Assembly: GCA_031553315.1 (NCBI GenBank)
Contig: JAVBLT010000037.1
Location: 1 to 56,151 of the forward strand
Origin: JAVBLT01 sp031553315
GTDB taxonomy: Bacteria > Verrucomicrobiota > Kiritimatiellia > RFP12 > DVOR01
Length of the DNA stretch: 56,151 nucleotides
Direction: 5' to 3'
Below are positions 17,530 to 26,001 of this stretch, piece by piece. Made by a program: the position numbers and the translations under genes. The first letter of the stretch is position 1, and each line of letters opens with the position of its first letter. The notes below the pieces were generated by a model. That model made no database searches. It was not told the origin of the DNA and saw nothing but the letters and a program-made list of their open reading frames with translations.

Positions 17530-18174
17530 ATGCCTCGAAAAACCCTTCGACCGACATTTGCCCGTTTTGCTTTTTCACTTTTCGCCCTCTGCTCTCCTGC
17601 CGGGTGCCGCCACAGCCCCGAGCCGGTTTCGCGCAATCCCTTGTTCGATGCGCAGGTCGTGGCGTGTTTTCACGCGGCAGCCGAGCAGAGTGATGCCGGA
17701 GCCCAATACCTGCCGGGACTTTTTTACACGCAGGAATCGATCGCGGATGATTTCCGAAGCAAAGAAAAAGAGGCCGAAAAATGGTATCGCCTCGCCGCCG
17801 CGCAAAACCATGCCGTCGCCAGCTTCGCTTTAGGCATATTGATTTTTTCCTCCAGAGATGAAACCCGCGAGGCCGAAGCGGAGGCCTGGTGCGGCAAAGC
17901 CCTTGAAAATGGATTGCCGATGGAACAATCCCTGATTGACGAATATCAACGCGTCGGCACGCCGGAAGCATTGGAAAAGGCAGAGGCCTGGCGGCAAAAA
18001 CGCGTTGAGCGCTGCCGGGCGGCAGCCCAAAAAGGCGATGTGAAAGCGCAATGGGAGCTGGCGGGCTGCATCATGCGCGGCGAGGGCACGCCGCGCGACC
18101 CCGCCCTTGCCGCGGCGGCGTTCCTGAAAGCCGCGAACGCCGCCGCGCACGAATCCCATTTTCCCACCCTCTGA
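17530..18174 (+). CDS. Sel1-repeat exported protein (214 aa)
   Basis: A putative secreted or lipid-anchored protein with helical Sel1 (TPR-like) repeats, which usually mediate protein contacts. The N-terminus MPRKTLRPTFARFAFSLFAL looks like a signal peptide, followed by SPAGC, a weak lipobox. Two repeat regions are visible: AEKWYRLAAAQNHAVASFALG and AAAQKGDVKAQWELAGCIMRGEGTPRDP. A TTG at 17506 with AGGAAC upstream is an alternative start, but the signal peptide begins naturally at 17530. The second Sel1 gene follows after 16 bases, so they form a pair. Partner unknown. Confidence 0.72.
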   Translation: MPRKTLRPTFARFAFSLFALCSPAGCRHSPEPVSRNPLFDAQVVACFHAAAEQSDAGAQYLPGLFYTQESIADDFRSKEKEAEKWYRLAAAQNHAVASFALGILIFSSRDETREAEAEAWCGKALENGLPMEQSLIDEYQRVGTPEALEKAEAWRQKRVERCRAAAQKGDVKAQWELAGCIMRGEGTPRDPALAAAAFLKAANAAAHESHFPTL

Positions 18175-18190
18175 AAAAAGGAGAAAAACC

Positions 18191-19015
18191 GTGAACACCC
18201 TGGTCAAATTGATCCTGATCGCCCTGCCGCTGCTTTCGGCAACCGCGGCGCCGGGCCACATCGAGGAAGCGAAAAAACGCTATCGCCAAGGCGTTGAACA
18301 ATCAGAGAAAAACCCGAAAAAAGCGGTGGAACTCTTTCGCTCGGCGGCTGAAATGGGTTATGCCGATGCGCAAGTGTCGCTTGGCATCCGCTGCATGACG
18401 GGAAACGGCATGGAAAAAAATCCCGAAAAGGGCGTGGAATGGTACCGTAAAGCCGCCGAGCAGGGCGATGCCATGGGGCAATTCAACCTCGCCTGCTGCT
18501 ATATGAAAGGAGAGGGTGTGGAGGCAAACCGCGCCGAAGCGGTCAACTGGTTCAAAAAAGCCGGCGGGCAAAATAATCTGGAGGCATGTTACATTCTGGG
18601 ATCGCTGTACAACAACGGCGACGGCGTTCCAAAAGATTCAGCCGAAGCCGTGCGCTGGTTCCTCAAGGCCGCCGAGCTCGGCTATGCCGGCGCACAGGTC
18701 AACCTTGGCGTTTATTACATGGAAGGCCAGGGCGCGCGAAAAGACCCGGCCGAGGCTCTCAAATGGTTCCGCAAAGCCGCCGAACAAAACAACCCCGCCG
18801 CGCAGCAAAATCTGGGCAAAGCCTACCTGAGCGGAACAGGAGTGGCGCACAATTCCACGCAAGCGGCGGTGTGGTTCAAAAAAGCGGCCGAGCAAGGCGA
18901 TCTTTTTTCACAGCTGGCACTGGCCGGGCTTTATGAAAAAGGAATCGGCGTGGCGAAAAACGCCGCAGAAGCCGAAGCATGGAAAAAACGGGCGGCGGCT
19001 CAATCCAAACGATGA
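18191..19015 (+). CDS. Sel1-repeat exported protein (274 aa)
   Basis: A GTG start is fixed by AAAGGAG 8 bases upstream. A cleavable signal peptide (MNTLVKLILIALPLLSATAA) precedes about six Sel1 repeats of 36 residues. They are recognisable by A-W-K/R-K-A-A-E-Q-G-x-A-x-x-Q-x-x-L-G and by loops such as NGMEKNPEKGVEWYRKAAEQ, GDGVPKDSAEAVRWFLKAAE and GTGVAHNSTQAAVWFKKAAE. It is probably periplasmic, where it may act as an adaptor. The 3' end overlaps the convergent regulator gene by 16 bases. No enzymatic domain is visible. Confidence 0.85.
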   Translation: MNTLVKLILIALPLLSATAAPGHIEEAKKRYRQGVEQSEKNPKKAVELFRSAAEMGYADAQVSLGIRCMTGNGMEKNPEKGVEWYRKAAEQGDAMGQFNLACCYMKGEGVEANRAEAVNWFKKAGGQNNLEACYILGSLYNNGDGVPKDSAEAVRWFLKAAELGYAGAQVNLGVYYMEGQGARKDPAEALKWFRKAAEQNNPAAQQNLGKAYLSGTGVAHNSTQAAVWFKKAAEQGDLFSQLALAGLYEKGIGVAKNAAEAEAWKKRAAAQSKR

Positions 19016-20073
19016 CTCCCCGGCGTGCCAAGACCGGCTTTGCGGAAGGCTTGCGCGAGATGAGCCGCGTCGACCCAGCCGCAGGCGCGGGCGATTTCAT
19101 CGATTGACCGGGAAGAGGAGCGAATCAACCGCAGCGCCGCTTCGCGTTGAAGCCGGCGCCACTCCGCAGCGGGCGAGGTGCGCAGGCAGAGGGAAAAACG
19201 GGTCTCGAGCCCCCGCCGTGAAAGCCCGGCGGCGCGCGCCAGCCAGGCGATGTCGGGCGGGCGGTCAAGCGCGCCCTCCATCAGCGTCAGCGCCCGGTCA
19301 AGAAACGGATCGCCGCTTCCGGGCAGCGCCGTCGAAGCCCGTGCCACGACCCCGCCCGGCGGAAGCAGCGTGACGCCCGGCGCTTCCCCGCCGCTGAGCA
19401 GCCGGTTCAGCAATCGCGCCGCCCGCGCGCCGTTTTCCTTCCGGGCCAGCGAAATGCTCGAAAGCGGCACCGGTGAAAGGAGGTTTTCAGCGGCATATCC
19501 GCCGGTGCCCAGCACCGCGAAATCACCCGGCACGGAAAATCCCCCGCGCCGCGCCTGAACAATGAAGCGCCGGGCAAGCGCATCGTCCACCGCATACACG
19601 CCGCAAGGGCGCGGAAGGCATTGAAGGGGGGTATCCGCCGGAAAGAGTTTCATGCCGCCCTCCGCGGCGGCAAGGGAAAAGCCCTTTTCGCGCAAACGCG
19701 AAAAATACATCGCGGGCAGCGTCAGGCAAAGGGCGTGTTTCAACCCGGCGCCATGAAACGCGCGGGCGGCCAGCGCGCCCACGGCGGCATCATCGGGCGC
19801 CACGGAAGGCACGGCGGTAATGTGCGAGGCATTCGCGCAATTGACCATCGGCGGGCGTTCCTTCCCGAACCCCTCCAGCCAGCGGTCGCTGATAAACGCG
19901 CCGATCACCCCGGAAAGCCGGCGTTCCCGAATCAGCTTTTCCAGAAGCGCTTCCTGGTTGGCGGCAAGAATAAACAGGTCATCGCCTTTTGAGCGGTTCA
20001 TCTCCTCGGCGATTCCTTCGCACAGCGCGAGGCCGCCGTCGGGCTCTCCCGAAGTCATCACAGCAATGGGCAT
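19000..20073 (-). CDS. XylR-like transcriptional regulator, LacI-type sensor plus AraC HTH (357 aa)
   Basis: A DNA-binding regulator. The N-terminal 250 residues resemble a LacI/periplasmic-binding sensor fold (VGALAARAFHGAGLKHALCL, then GFSVPGDFAVLGTGGYAAENLLSPVPLSSI, the usual LacI-type VPxDxAVxGxxD region). The last 100 residues form an AraC-type double HTH (LARAAGLSRRGLETRF, then SIDEIARACGWVDAAHLAQAF). The final helix is shortened (RKAGLGTPGSH). This architecture is common in Lentisphaerota-like genomes for carbohydrate loci. The ATG at 20073 is chosen for the AAAGGAA site; an upstream ATG at 20103 has none. It is divergent from gmd across 114 bases, so it may control gmd-fcl or a distant glycan locus. 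The ligand is unknown. Confidence 0.85.
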   Translation of the reverse strand: MPIAVMTSGEPDGGLALCEGIAEEMNRSKGDDLFILAANQEALLEKLIRERRLSGVIGAFISDRWLEGFGKERPPMVNCANASHITAVPSVAPDDAAVGALAARAFHGAGLKHALCLTLPAMYFSRLREKGFSLAAAEGGMKLFPADTPLQCLPRPCGVYAVDDALARRFIVQARRGGFSVPGDFAVLGTGGYAAENLLSPVPLSSISLARKENGARAARLLNRLLSGGEAPGVTLLPPGGVVARASTALPGSGDPFLDRALTLMEGALDRPPDIAWLARAAGLSRRGLETRFSLCLRTSPAAEWRRLQREAALRLIRSSSRSIDEIARACGWVDAAHLAQAFRKAGLGTPGSHRLD

Positions 20074-20126
20074 AACAGAGATTCCTTTTGCGCAAATATA
20101 CAATCATAAATTTCGCATTTGCGCAA

Positions 20127-20154
20127 TTCAAAAATCGAAAAAATCAGCTATACT
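20127..20154 (+). promoter_or_regulatory. Predicted promoter of gmd-fcl
   Basis: TTCAAA (20127-20132), 16-base spacer and TATACT (20149-20154) lie 34 bases before the gmd start in the AT-rich divergent region shared with the XylR-like gene. Confidence 0.5.
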
Positions 20155-20187
20155 AAGCGCATATCTTTATAAAGAAAGGGCTTCAGC

Positions 20188-21219
20188 ATGAAAGTGGCGT
20201 TCATCACAGGCATCACCGGGCAAGACGGTTCCTACCTGGCCGAGCTTCTCCTTGAAAAAGGCTATGCCGTGCACGGTCTGATCCGCCGTTCCTCCAGCTT
20301 CAACACCCAGCGCATCGACCACATTTACCAGGATCCGCACCTCAAGGGCGCGAACCTGCACCTCCACTACGGCGACATGGCCGACGCCGGCCGCCTCACC
20401 AAGCTGATTTACGACATCCAGCCCGACGAGGTCTACCACCTCGCCGCCCAGAGCCACGTCCGCGTTTCCTTCGACATCCCCGAATACACCGGCGACGTCG
20501 TCGGCGTCGGCGTCATGCGCCTGCTCGAAGCCATCCGCGAGAGCGGCCAAGGCAAGAAGATCCGCTTTTACCAGGCCTCCACCTCCGAGCTTTACGGCAA
20601 AGTGCAGGAAGTGCCCCAGCGCGAAACCACCCCCTTCTACCCCCGATCCCCCTACGCCGTGGCCAAGCTCTACGGTTTCTGGGCCGTGAAAAACTACCGC
20701 GAGGCCTACGACATGTTTGCCTCCAACGGCATTCTCTTCAACCACGAATCGCCCCGCCGCGGCCCCACCTTCGTGACCCGTAAAATCACCCTCGCCGCCG
20801 CCCGCATCAAGATGGGCCTCCAGAAAGACCTCTTCATGGGCAACGTGGAAGCCCTGCGCGACTGGGGCTACGCCGGCGACTACGTCGAAGGCATGTGGCG
20901 CATTCTCCAGCACGACCGCCCCGACGATTTCGTGCTGGCCACCGGCGAGATGCACAGCGTGCGCGAGTTCTGCGAAGAAGCCTTCTCCCTCGTGGATCTC
21001 GATTGGAAAGACTACGTGCGGCACGATTCCCGCTACGACCGCCCCAGCGAAGTGGAACAGCTCCTCGGCGATCCCACCAAAGCCCGCCGCGAGCTCGGCT
21101 GGGAGCCCAAAGTCAACTTCAAAGGCCTTGTACGCATGATGATGGAAGCCGACCTTAAAGTGGCGCGCCAGGAGCTCGCCGTGATCCAGGCCGGCGGCAC
21201 CCTGGAGAACGCCCAATAA
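20188..21219 (+). CDS. gmd: GDP-mannose 4,6-dehydratase (343 aa)
   Basis: A short-chain dehydrogenase-type enzyme converting GDP-D-mannose to GDP-4-keto-6-deoxymannose, the first step to GDP-L-fucose. The NADP loop is FITGITGQDGSYLAE (5-19), with the specificity stretch RRSSSFNTQRIDH. Catalytic Thr/Ser/Glu are in QASTSELYG (about 131) and the Tyr-Lys pair in YAVAKLYG (about 155). HESPRRGPTFVTRKIT is the usual GDP-binding loop. Length is normal. AAAGGG sits upstream of the start, and the stop overlaps the fcl ATG (TAATG). The product probably feeds fucosylated surface polysaccharide. Confidence 0.95.
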   Translation: MKVAFITGITGQDGSYLAELLLEKGYAVHGLIRRSSSFNTQRIDHIYQDPHLKGANLHLHYGDMADAGRLTKLIYDIQPDEVYHLAAQSHVRVSFDIPEYTGDVVGVGVMRLLEAIRESGQGKKIRFYQASTSELYGKVQEVPQRETTPFYPRSPYAVAKLYGFWAVKNYREAYDMFASNGILFNHESPRRGPTFVTRKITLAAARIKMGLQKDLFMGNVEALRDWGYAGDYVEGMWRILQHDRPDDFVLATGEMHSVREFCEEAFSLVDLDWKDYVRHDSRYDRPSEVEQLLGDPTKARRELGWEPKVNFKGLVRMMMEADLKVARQELAVIQAGGTLENAQ

Positions 21220-22166
21220 TGAACGCCAACGACCGCATCTATGTTGCAGGGCACGACGGCATGGTCGGTTCCGCCGTCTGCCGCGCCCTGACCCGGCGGG
21301 GTTTTAAAAACCTCATCACCGCCAGCTATAAAAGCGTGAACCTGATCGACCAGGCCGCCACCCACGCCTTTATCGCCAAGGAAAAGCCCACCGTCATGCT
21401 CGTGGCCGCCGCCAAAGTCGGCGGCATCGGCGCCAACAGCGCCGCCAACGGCGCCTTCCTCTACGAAAACATGCAGATTGCCGCCAACACCATTCACGCC
21501 GCCTATCAAAACGGCGTGAAACGGCTGCTTTTCCTCGGCAGCTCCTGCATCTACCCCCGCCTGGCGCCCCAGCCCATCCCTGAAAACGCCCTCCTCACCG
21601 GATCCCTCGAAGCGACCAACGAAGGCTACGCCCTCGCCAAAATCGCGGGATTGAAGCTGTGCGAGTTTTACCGCCGCGACCACGGCGTGTGCTACCATTC
21701 GCTCATGCCCACCAACCTCTACGGCACCGGCGACAACTACCACCTCCAAGGCAGCCACGTGCTCCCCGCCATGATCCGCAAATTCGAGACCGCCCGCACC
21801 ACCGGCGCCGAAAGCGTGCCGCTCTGGGGGTCGGGCAACCCGCTGCGCGAGTTCCTTCACGTCGACGATCTCGCCGAAGCCTGCTGCTTCATGCTCGACC
21901 TTGAAAACCCGCCCGACTGGGTCAACGTCGGCTCCGGCCGCGAGATCGCCATCCGCGATCTCGCCCTGCTGATCAAAAACGCCACCGGCTGCCCCGCCGA
22001 CCCCGTTTTCGATCCCGCAATGCCCGACGGCACCCCCCGCAAGCTGATCGACACCACCCTCATCCGCTCCCTCGGCTGGATGCCCCGCATCGACCTTGAA
22101 GAAGGCATTGCCCGCACCGTGGGCGAATTCCGAAAAGGCCTTGCCGACGGCACCCTGCGCATGTAA
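21219..22166 (+). CDS. fcl: GDP-L-fucose synthase (315 aa)
   Basis: An epimerase-reductase that completes GDP-L-fucose from the Gmd product. The NADP loop VAGHDGMVGSAV is near residue 9. AAKVGGIGANS and LGSSCIYPR (active-site Ser/Cys) follow, then the Tyr-Lys pair in YALAKIAG near residue 136 and PTNLYGTGDNY. Length fits. Translation is coupled to gmd. A strong terminator directly follows the stop, so gmd-fcl is a two-gene unit. Confidence 0.95.
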   Translation: MNANDRIYVAGHDGMVGSAVCRALTRRGFKNLITASYKSVNLIDQAATHAFIAKEKPTVMLVAAAKVGGIGANSAANGAFLYENMQIAANTIHAAYQNGVKRLLFLGSSCIYPRLAPQPIPENALLTGSLEATNEGYALAKIAGLKLCEFYRRDHGVCYHSLMPTNLYGTGDNYHLQGSHVLPAMIRKFETARTTGAESVPLWGSGNPLREFLHVDDLAEACCFMLDLENPPDWVNVGSGREIAIRDLALLIKNATGCPADPVFDPAMPDGTPRKLIDTTLIRSLGWMPRIDLEEGIARTVGEFRKGLADGTLRM

Positions 22167-22201
22167 ACAAAAAAGGCGGCCCGCGCGGTCGCCTTTTTTG
22201 T
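22167..22201 (+). terminator. Intrinsic terminator after fcl
   Basis: ACAAAAAAGGCG at 22167-22178 pairs with CGCCTTTTTTGT at 22190-22201 across an 11-base loop. The stem is flanked by A and T runs and could act in both directions. Confidence 0.85.
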
Positions 22202-22260
22202 CTGAACGGAAAATAAAAAAGAAACAGGGGAATCTTTTACCGGCGGTTGCGTTCTTAGGC

Positions 22261-22289
22261 TTGTTTAGAACGCACCATTGCGGTATACT
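22261..22289 (+). promoter_or_regulatory. Predicted promoter giving a near-leaderless gspF mRNA
   Basis: TTGTTT (22261-22266), 17-base spacer and TATACT (22284-22289). Transcription would begin at about 22296, two or three bases before the ATG at 22299, and no Shine-Dalgarno sequence is present. Confidence 0.5.
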
Positions 22290-22298
22290 GCTTCCATC

Positions 22299-23540
22299 AT
22301 GTCGACCTTTTCATATAAAGCCATCACGCGCGACGGCAAACGCCAGGAAGGCACCGTCGAGGCCGAGGATCGCCGCCTCGCCCTCGCCAAAGTGGCTCAA
22401 TTGGGTTATACCCCCCTTTCCGTGAAAGAGGCGCAGACCGTGGCGGCGCTTCCCAAAAAGCGCGAATCCCTTTTCAAGCTCGCCAAAACGCCCGCCAAAA
22501 AAATGAAGCCCCGCGAAGTGCTCCTCTTCTCCTCCGAGCTGAGCGACCTCATCGAAGCGGGCATGACGCTGGGCGCCGCCCTCAACAGCCTTGCCAAGCA
22601 GGGCGAGGAAACCTCCGGCATGAGCGTGGTCTGCGCCGACCTGCGCGACCGGATCATGCGCGGCGAAGCGTTTTCAGACGCCGTCAACGCCCATCCCGAT
22701 TCCTTCCCCCCCATCTACGGCAACATGATCCGCGCCGGTGAAGCCTCGGGCGCCATGGTCGAAATCCTCCACCGCCTTGTGGAACACTACGAGCGCTACC
22801 AGGGCATGAAATCAAAAATCACCGCCGCCCTCACCTACCCCGCCATCGTGCTCGTCTTCGGCGTGATTGCGGTGATCTTCGCCATGGTCAAAATCGTGCC
22901 CCAGTTCATGCAGGTTTTCTCCAGCATGGGCGCCGAGCTGCCCCTCTCCACCCAAATGATGATCGCAATGAGCAACTTCCTGCGCAGCTACGGCATCTTC
23001 GCCGCCCTCGCCGCCGTGTTCGCCTTTTCCTCCTTCAAGCGCTACATCAACGGCAAAGGCCGCCTCTGGTGGGACGGTCTTAAGCTCAAAATGCCCCTCA
23101 TCAAAGGCATCATCGCCTCAGGCGCATACGCCGGCCTCGCCTTCACGCTCCAAACCCTCCTCGGAAACGGCGTCAACGTGCTCAACGCGCTCAAAATCGC
23201 CGAGGAAACCACCGGCAACGCCGTCATCGGCCGCGAGCTTAAAATCGCCCGCGAACGCGTGACCGACGGCACCACCATCTCCGGCCCCCTCGCGGCCAGC
23301 GGCATCTTCCCCCGCCTCATGACCGACATGCTCGCCCTCGGCGAACAAACCGGCGACATGCCCGGCGCCCTCGGCCACATCGGCAAGCGCTACGAAGCCG
23401 ACCTCGACCGCAACATCAAAATCTTTTCAACCGCCCTCGAACCGTTATTGATCATCGGCGTGTCGCTGATGGTCGGGTTCGTCGCCGTCAGCATCCTGTC
23501 AGCCGTCTTCAAAGCGACCGCCACCATGGGCGGCGGCTGA
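22299..23540 (+). CDS. gspF: Type II secretion / type IV pilus platform protein GspF (413 aa)
   Basis: The inner-membrane platform of a type II secretion or type IV pilus-like machine, which couples the ATPase to pseudopilus assembly. MSTFSYKAITRDGKRQEGTVEA is the usual N-terminus. Two T2SSF domains (about 80-205 and 280-405) each show the LxxG(D/E)xSG-type motif: IRAGEASGAMVEIL and LALGEQTGDMPGAL. Three or four membrane helices include IVLVFGVIAVIFAMVKIVP and LLIIGVSLMVGFVAVSIL. Pseudopilin genes follow at once. The ATPase GspE and secretin GspD are not in this window. A TTG at 22278 is an unlikely earlier start. Confidence 0.9.
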   Translation: MSTFSYKAITRDGKRQEGTVEAEDRRLALAKVAQLGYTPLSVKEAQTVAALPKKRESLFKLAKTPAKKMKPREVLLFSSELSDLIEAGMTLGAALNSLAKQGEETSGMSVVCADLRDRIMRGEAFSDAVNAHPDSFPPIYGNMIRAGEASGAMVEILHRLVEHYERYQGMKSKITAALTYPAIVLVFGVIAVIFAMVKIVPQFMQVFSSMGAELPLSTQMMIAMSNFLRSYGIFAALAAVFAFSSFKRYINGKGRLWWDGLKLKMPLIKGIIASGAYAGLAFTLQTLLGNGVNVLNALKIAEETTGNAVIGRELKIARERVTDGTTISGPLAASGIFPRLMTDMLALGEQTGDMPGALGHIGKRYEADLDRNIKIFSTALEPLLIIGVSLMVGFVAVSILSAVFKATATMGGG

Positions 23541-23559
23541 TCAACAAGGAGAAAGCACC

Positions 23560-23958
23560 ATGCACACACCCGCCAAAAAAGAAACCCAGCGCCAATCCCG
23601 AAAAGGCTTCACCCTGATCGAGCTGCTCATCGTCGTCTCCATTCTCGCCGTGCTGGGCGGCATCGCCGTGGTCAACTTCATCGGCCAGGCGGAAAACGCC
23701 AACATCGTGGCCACCCGCACCAGCATCGCCAACATCAAAAAAGCCGTCGACGCCTTCCGCCTCGAAGTCAAGCGCCTGCCCAAATCGATCGACGAACTCT
23801 CCACCCCCATCGGCGACGGCGAGCCCCTTCTGGATCCCGGCGCCCACAACGACGCCTGGGCCAATCCCATCGAATACAAGCTTGAAGGCAAACGCTACAC
23901 CATCACCTCCGCCGGCCCCGACGGCGTGATGGGCACGGAAGACGACCTCACCAACTGA
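23560..23958 (+). CDS. gspG: Major pseudopilin GspG (132 aa)
   Basis: The main subunit of the secretion pseudopilus. The prepilin peptidase site is RKG/FTLIELLIVVSIL with Gly at -1 and Glu at +5, and the hydrophobic N-terminal helix follows. The C-terminal GPDGVMGTEDDLTN matches the calcium-binding loop of GspG, and DAWANPIEYK is the conserved DPWGxPYxY-type region. CAAGGAGAA lies 8 bases upstream. It sits between the platform protein and the minor pseudopilins, the usual order. Confidence 0.92.
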   Translation: MHTPAKKETQRQSRKGFTLIELLIVVSILAVLGGIAVVNFIGQAENANIVATRTSIANIKKAVDAFRLEVKRLPKSIDELSTPIGDGEPLLDPGAHNDAWANPIEYKLEGKRYTITSAGPDGVMGTEDDLTN

Positions 23959-23972
23959 ATTTTGTCTCAGCC

Positions 23973-24674
23973 ATGCCGCTGCGCCGCCTCAAACACGCCT
24001 TCACCCTCATCGAGCTTTTGCTCGTGGTGGCCATCTTAGCCGTGGTCACCGCGGTCATCATGCCCAACGTGGTCGGCATCGGCGGCGTGCGCGCGCGCAT
24101 CGGCGTGCAGGACACCATCCAGATGGCCCGCTTCGCCCACAACATGGCCATCCTCCACCAGGTCCCCGTCGACCTCAGCTTCGATTCCGCCGGCGCCATC
24201 CGCGTGACCCCGCAGGCCAAAACCAAAATCGCCCCGCTCGCCACAGCAACCGAAATCAGCCCAAACGGCGGCTCAACCGGCGAAATTTCAACGGAAGCCC
24301 CCCCACCCGCCCCAAAAGCCACCGGCGCAGGCCGTAAAGAGGCCGGCGTCGACGTCGGCAACCTCGACGAAATCGCAACCACACGCCAAAACGAAGGCAT
24401 CGTCTTCAAATTCATTGAATACACCGACACCCCCTCCACCAAAAACGCCATCACCCGCCAAACCGGCTTCACCCGCAGCGAAACCAAAGCTAGTGAAGGC
24501 GACGCCTTTGAAGACCCCGACGCCACCCAAACCGAGGGCGATTCCTTCACCGTGACCTTCCGCACCAACGGATCCTGCCGCCCCTTCCGCATGCAGGTCG
24601 TGGATACCGACGGCGGCAGAACCATCGGCATCGCCTTCGACTTCCTCGGCACCGGCACCGTGGAGGAAAAGTGA
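23973..24674 (+). CDS. gspH: Minor pseudopilin GspH-like (233 aa)
   Basis: A type IV prepilin-like protein with the cleavage region KHA/FTLIELLLVVAIL; alanine stands at -1 where glycine is usual. The rest matches GspH only loosely: RFAHNMAILHQVPVDLSFD near residue 50 recalls the GspH globular domain. The centre (about 90-160) is a low-complexity Ala/Pro/Gly/Thr stretch, longer than in typical GspH (about 170 aa). The C-terminal VDTDGGRTIGIAFDFLGTG is a plausible end strand. It probably caps or initiates the pseudopilus. Confidence 0.8.
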   Translation: MPLRRLKHAFTLIELLLVVAILAVVTAVIMPNVVGIGGVRARIGVQDTIQMARFAHNMAILHQVPVDLSFDSAGAIRVTPQAKTKIAPLATATEISPNGGSTGEISTEAPPPAPKATGAGRKEAGVDVGNLDEIATTRQNEGIVFKFIEYTDTPSTKNAITRQTGFTRSETKASEGDAFEDPDATQTEGDSFTVTFRTNGSCRPFRMQVVDTDGGRTIGIAFDFLGTGTVEEK

Positions 24675-24675
24675 C

Positions 24676-25074
24676 ATGAACACCCGCGCCGCCTCAGGCT
24701 TCACACTCATCGAAGTGATGGTCGCCATGATGATCCTCGGCGTGGGCCTGACCGTGCTCCTCAACAGCCTGGGCATCTGCATCCGCATGGTCGAATATTC
24801 CAAAGCCCGCCAGCAGGTGCAATACGTCTTCACCCTCGGCGAGCTCAAGCACCCCATCCCCGAAATAAAAACCACGATTGAAGACGACCTCACCGTCGAC
24901 CCCGATTACGACATCGAAAAAGGATTCTCCTTCGAGCGCACGGTCGACGAAAAAGAAGACCCCGAAGACAACGTGGTCGACGACCGCCTCTACGTGGTCC
25001 GCACCCTTGTTTCCTGGAACGACGGCCACAACAAAGAGGAAGTGATCCGCTATGTCCGCGCGCCCCAGCAATAG
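24676..25074 (+). CDS. gspI: Minor pseudopilin GspI-like (132 aa)
   Basis: The prepilin site is ASG/FTLIEVMVAMMIL with Gly at -1 and Glu at +5; FTLIEVMVA is the form typical of GspI. Length matches (about 125-135). The start is one base after the gspH stop, and the 3' end overlaps gspJ by 23 bases, so translation is coupled. An acidic middle (DEKEDPEDNVVDD) may bind cations. It is expected to form the pseudopilus tip with GspJ and a GspK that is missing here. Confidence 0.85.
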   Translation: MNTRAASGFTLIEVMVAMMILGVGLTVLLNSLGICIRMVEYSKARQQVQYVFTLGELKHPIPEIKTTIEDDLTVDPDYDIEKGFSFERTVDEKEDPEDNVVDDRLYVVRTLVSWNDGHNKEEVIRYVRAPQQ

Positions 25075-25894
25075 CGCATTTACCCTGCTCGAGCTTCTGA
25101 TCGCCGTCAGCCTGCTCAGCGTGATCATGCTGATCACGCTCTTCACCTTCAACACCGTCACCCGATCCTGGGAAGTCGGCCGCAAAGTCATCAACACCAC
25201 CGGCCATGCCGACTACACCATGGAGCAGCTCGTGGTCGCCCTCCGCTCCGCCTACTTCTCGGGATCCGCCTCCGCCAACGGCTTCCAGTTTGAAGACGAC
25301 GGCGAAGATTCACACGCGCGCGACGTCATCACCTGGACCAAAGTCGGCCGCGCCCTGATCGGGGAAGACGCGGAATTCACCGACGTCCCCCACCGCATCT
25401 CCGTCACCGTCAAAGATTCCGAAGGCCACAGCGATCCCGGCGGCCTCACCGTGCGGGTCTTCCGCCAGGATCTCCAGATCGACGAATTCGACCCGGAGAA
25501 AGACGCCGCCCAAATCGTCATCGATCCCCAGGTCATCGGCTTCAACTGCCGCATGCTCGACCCCGCCGAACCTGTGAAAGACGACGAACCCAACTGGATC
25601 GACGAATGGGTCAAGACCAACACCATTCCCTCCGCCGTTGAGCTCACCCTTTGGCTCAAACCCGCCGAAGAGGGCGGCGAGGCCATTGAATCCAAACGCG
25701 TTGTTGAAATTCCCATGGCCTATGTGTCGCAGAATCCCGAAAGCGCCGGCGAAAGCGGAACCGGCGGCCGAAACCGCAACCGTCCCTCCGGCGGCGGAAG
25801 CGGCAACATACCTTCCGGCGACAGAGGCAACCGTAGCGGCGGCGGTAACCGTAGCGGCGGAGGCAACATGCCCCCCGGCGGCAGAAACCGGTAA
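25052..25894 (+). CDS. gspJ: Minor pseudopilin GspJ-like with Gly/Asn/Arg-rich tail (280 aa)
   Basis: The prepilin site is NSA/FTLLELLIAVSLLSV with alanine at -1. A GspJ-like region follows (TMEQLVVALRSAYFSG, later ESKRVVEIPMAYV). The last 45 residues (about 235-280) are low-complexity repeats of Gly, Asn, Arg, Ser and Pro (for example NRSGGGNRSGGGNMPPGG), absent from standard GspJ (about 200 aa). That tail might be a flexible surface-exposed extension. No GspK follows; the operon seems to end here before the sialidase promoter. Confidence 0.82.
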   Translation: MSARPSNSAFTLLELLIAVSLLSVIMLITLFTFNTVTRSWEVGRKVINTTGHADYTMEQLVVALRSAYFSGSASANGFQFEDDGEDSHARDVITWTKVGRALIGEDAEFTDVPHRISVTVKDSEGHSDPGGLTVRVFRQDLQIDEFDPEKDAAQIVIDPQVIGFNCRMLDPAEPVKDDEPNWIDEWVKTNTIPSAVELTLWLKPAEEGGEAIESKRVVEIPMAYVSQNPESAGESGTGGRNRNRPSGGGSGNIPSGDRGNRSGGGNRSGGGNMPPGGRNR

Positions 25895-25935
25895 GGCATC
25901 CCTGTATACACGCCCCGACGATTTATTTTTCAGGC

Positions 25936-25964
25936 TTGCCGTTTTTCAGGAAAAAGGCTATCCT
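25936..25964 (+). promoter_or_regulatory. Predicted promoter of the sialidase gene
   Basis: TTGCCG (25936-25941), 17-base spacer and TATCCT (25959-25964) lie 38 bases before the sialidase start, with AGGAG just before the ATG. Confidence 0.5.
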
Positions 25965-26001
25965 ACCTTCGACTGAACGTTAAACCCGCACAGGAGCCTC
26001 C

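Noticed and set aside
25736..25890. Gly-rich repeats in gspJ as a CRISPR-like or tandem DNA repeat
   Set aside because: The period is short and irregular, follows codons, and lies in an open frame; there are no spacers.
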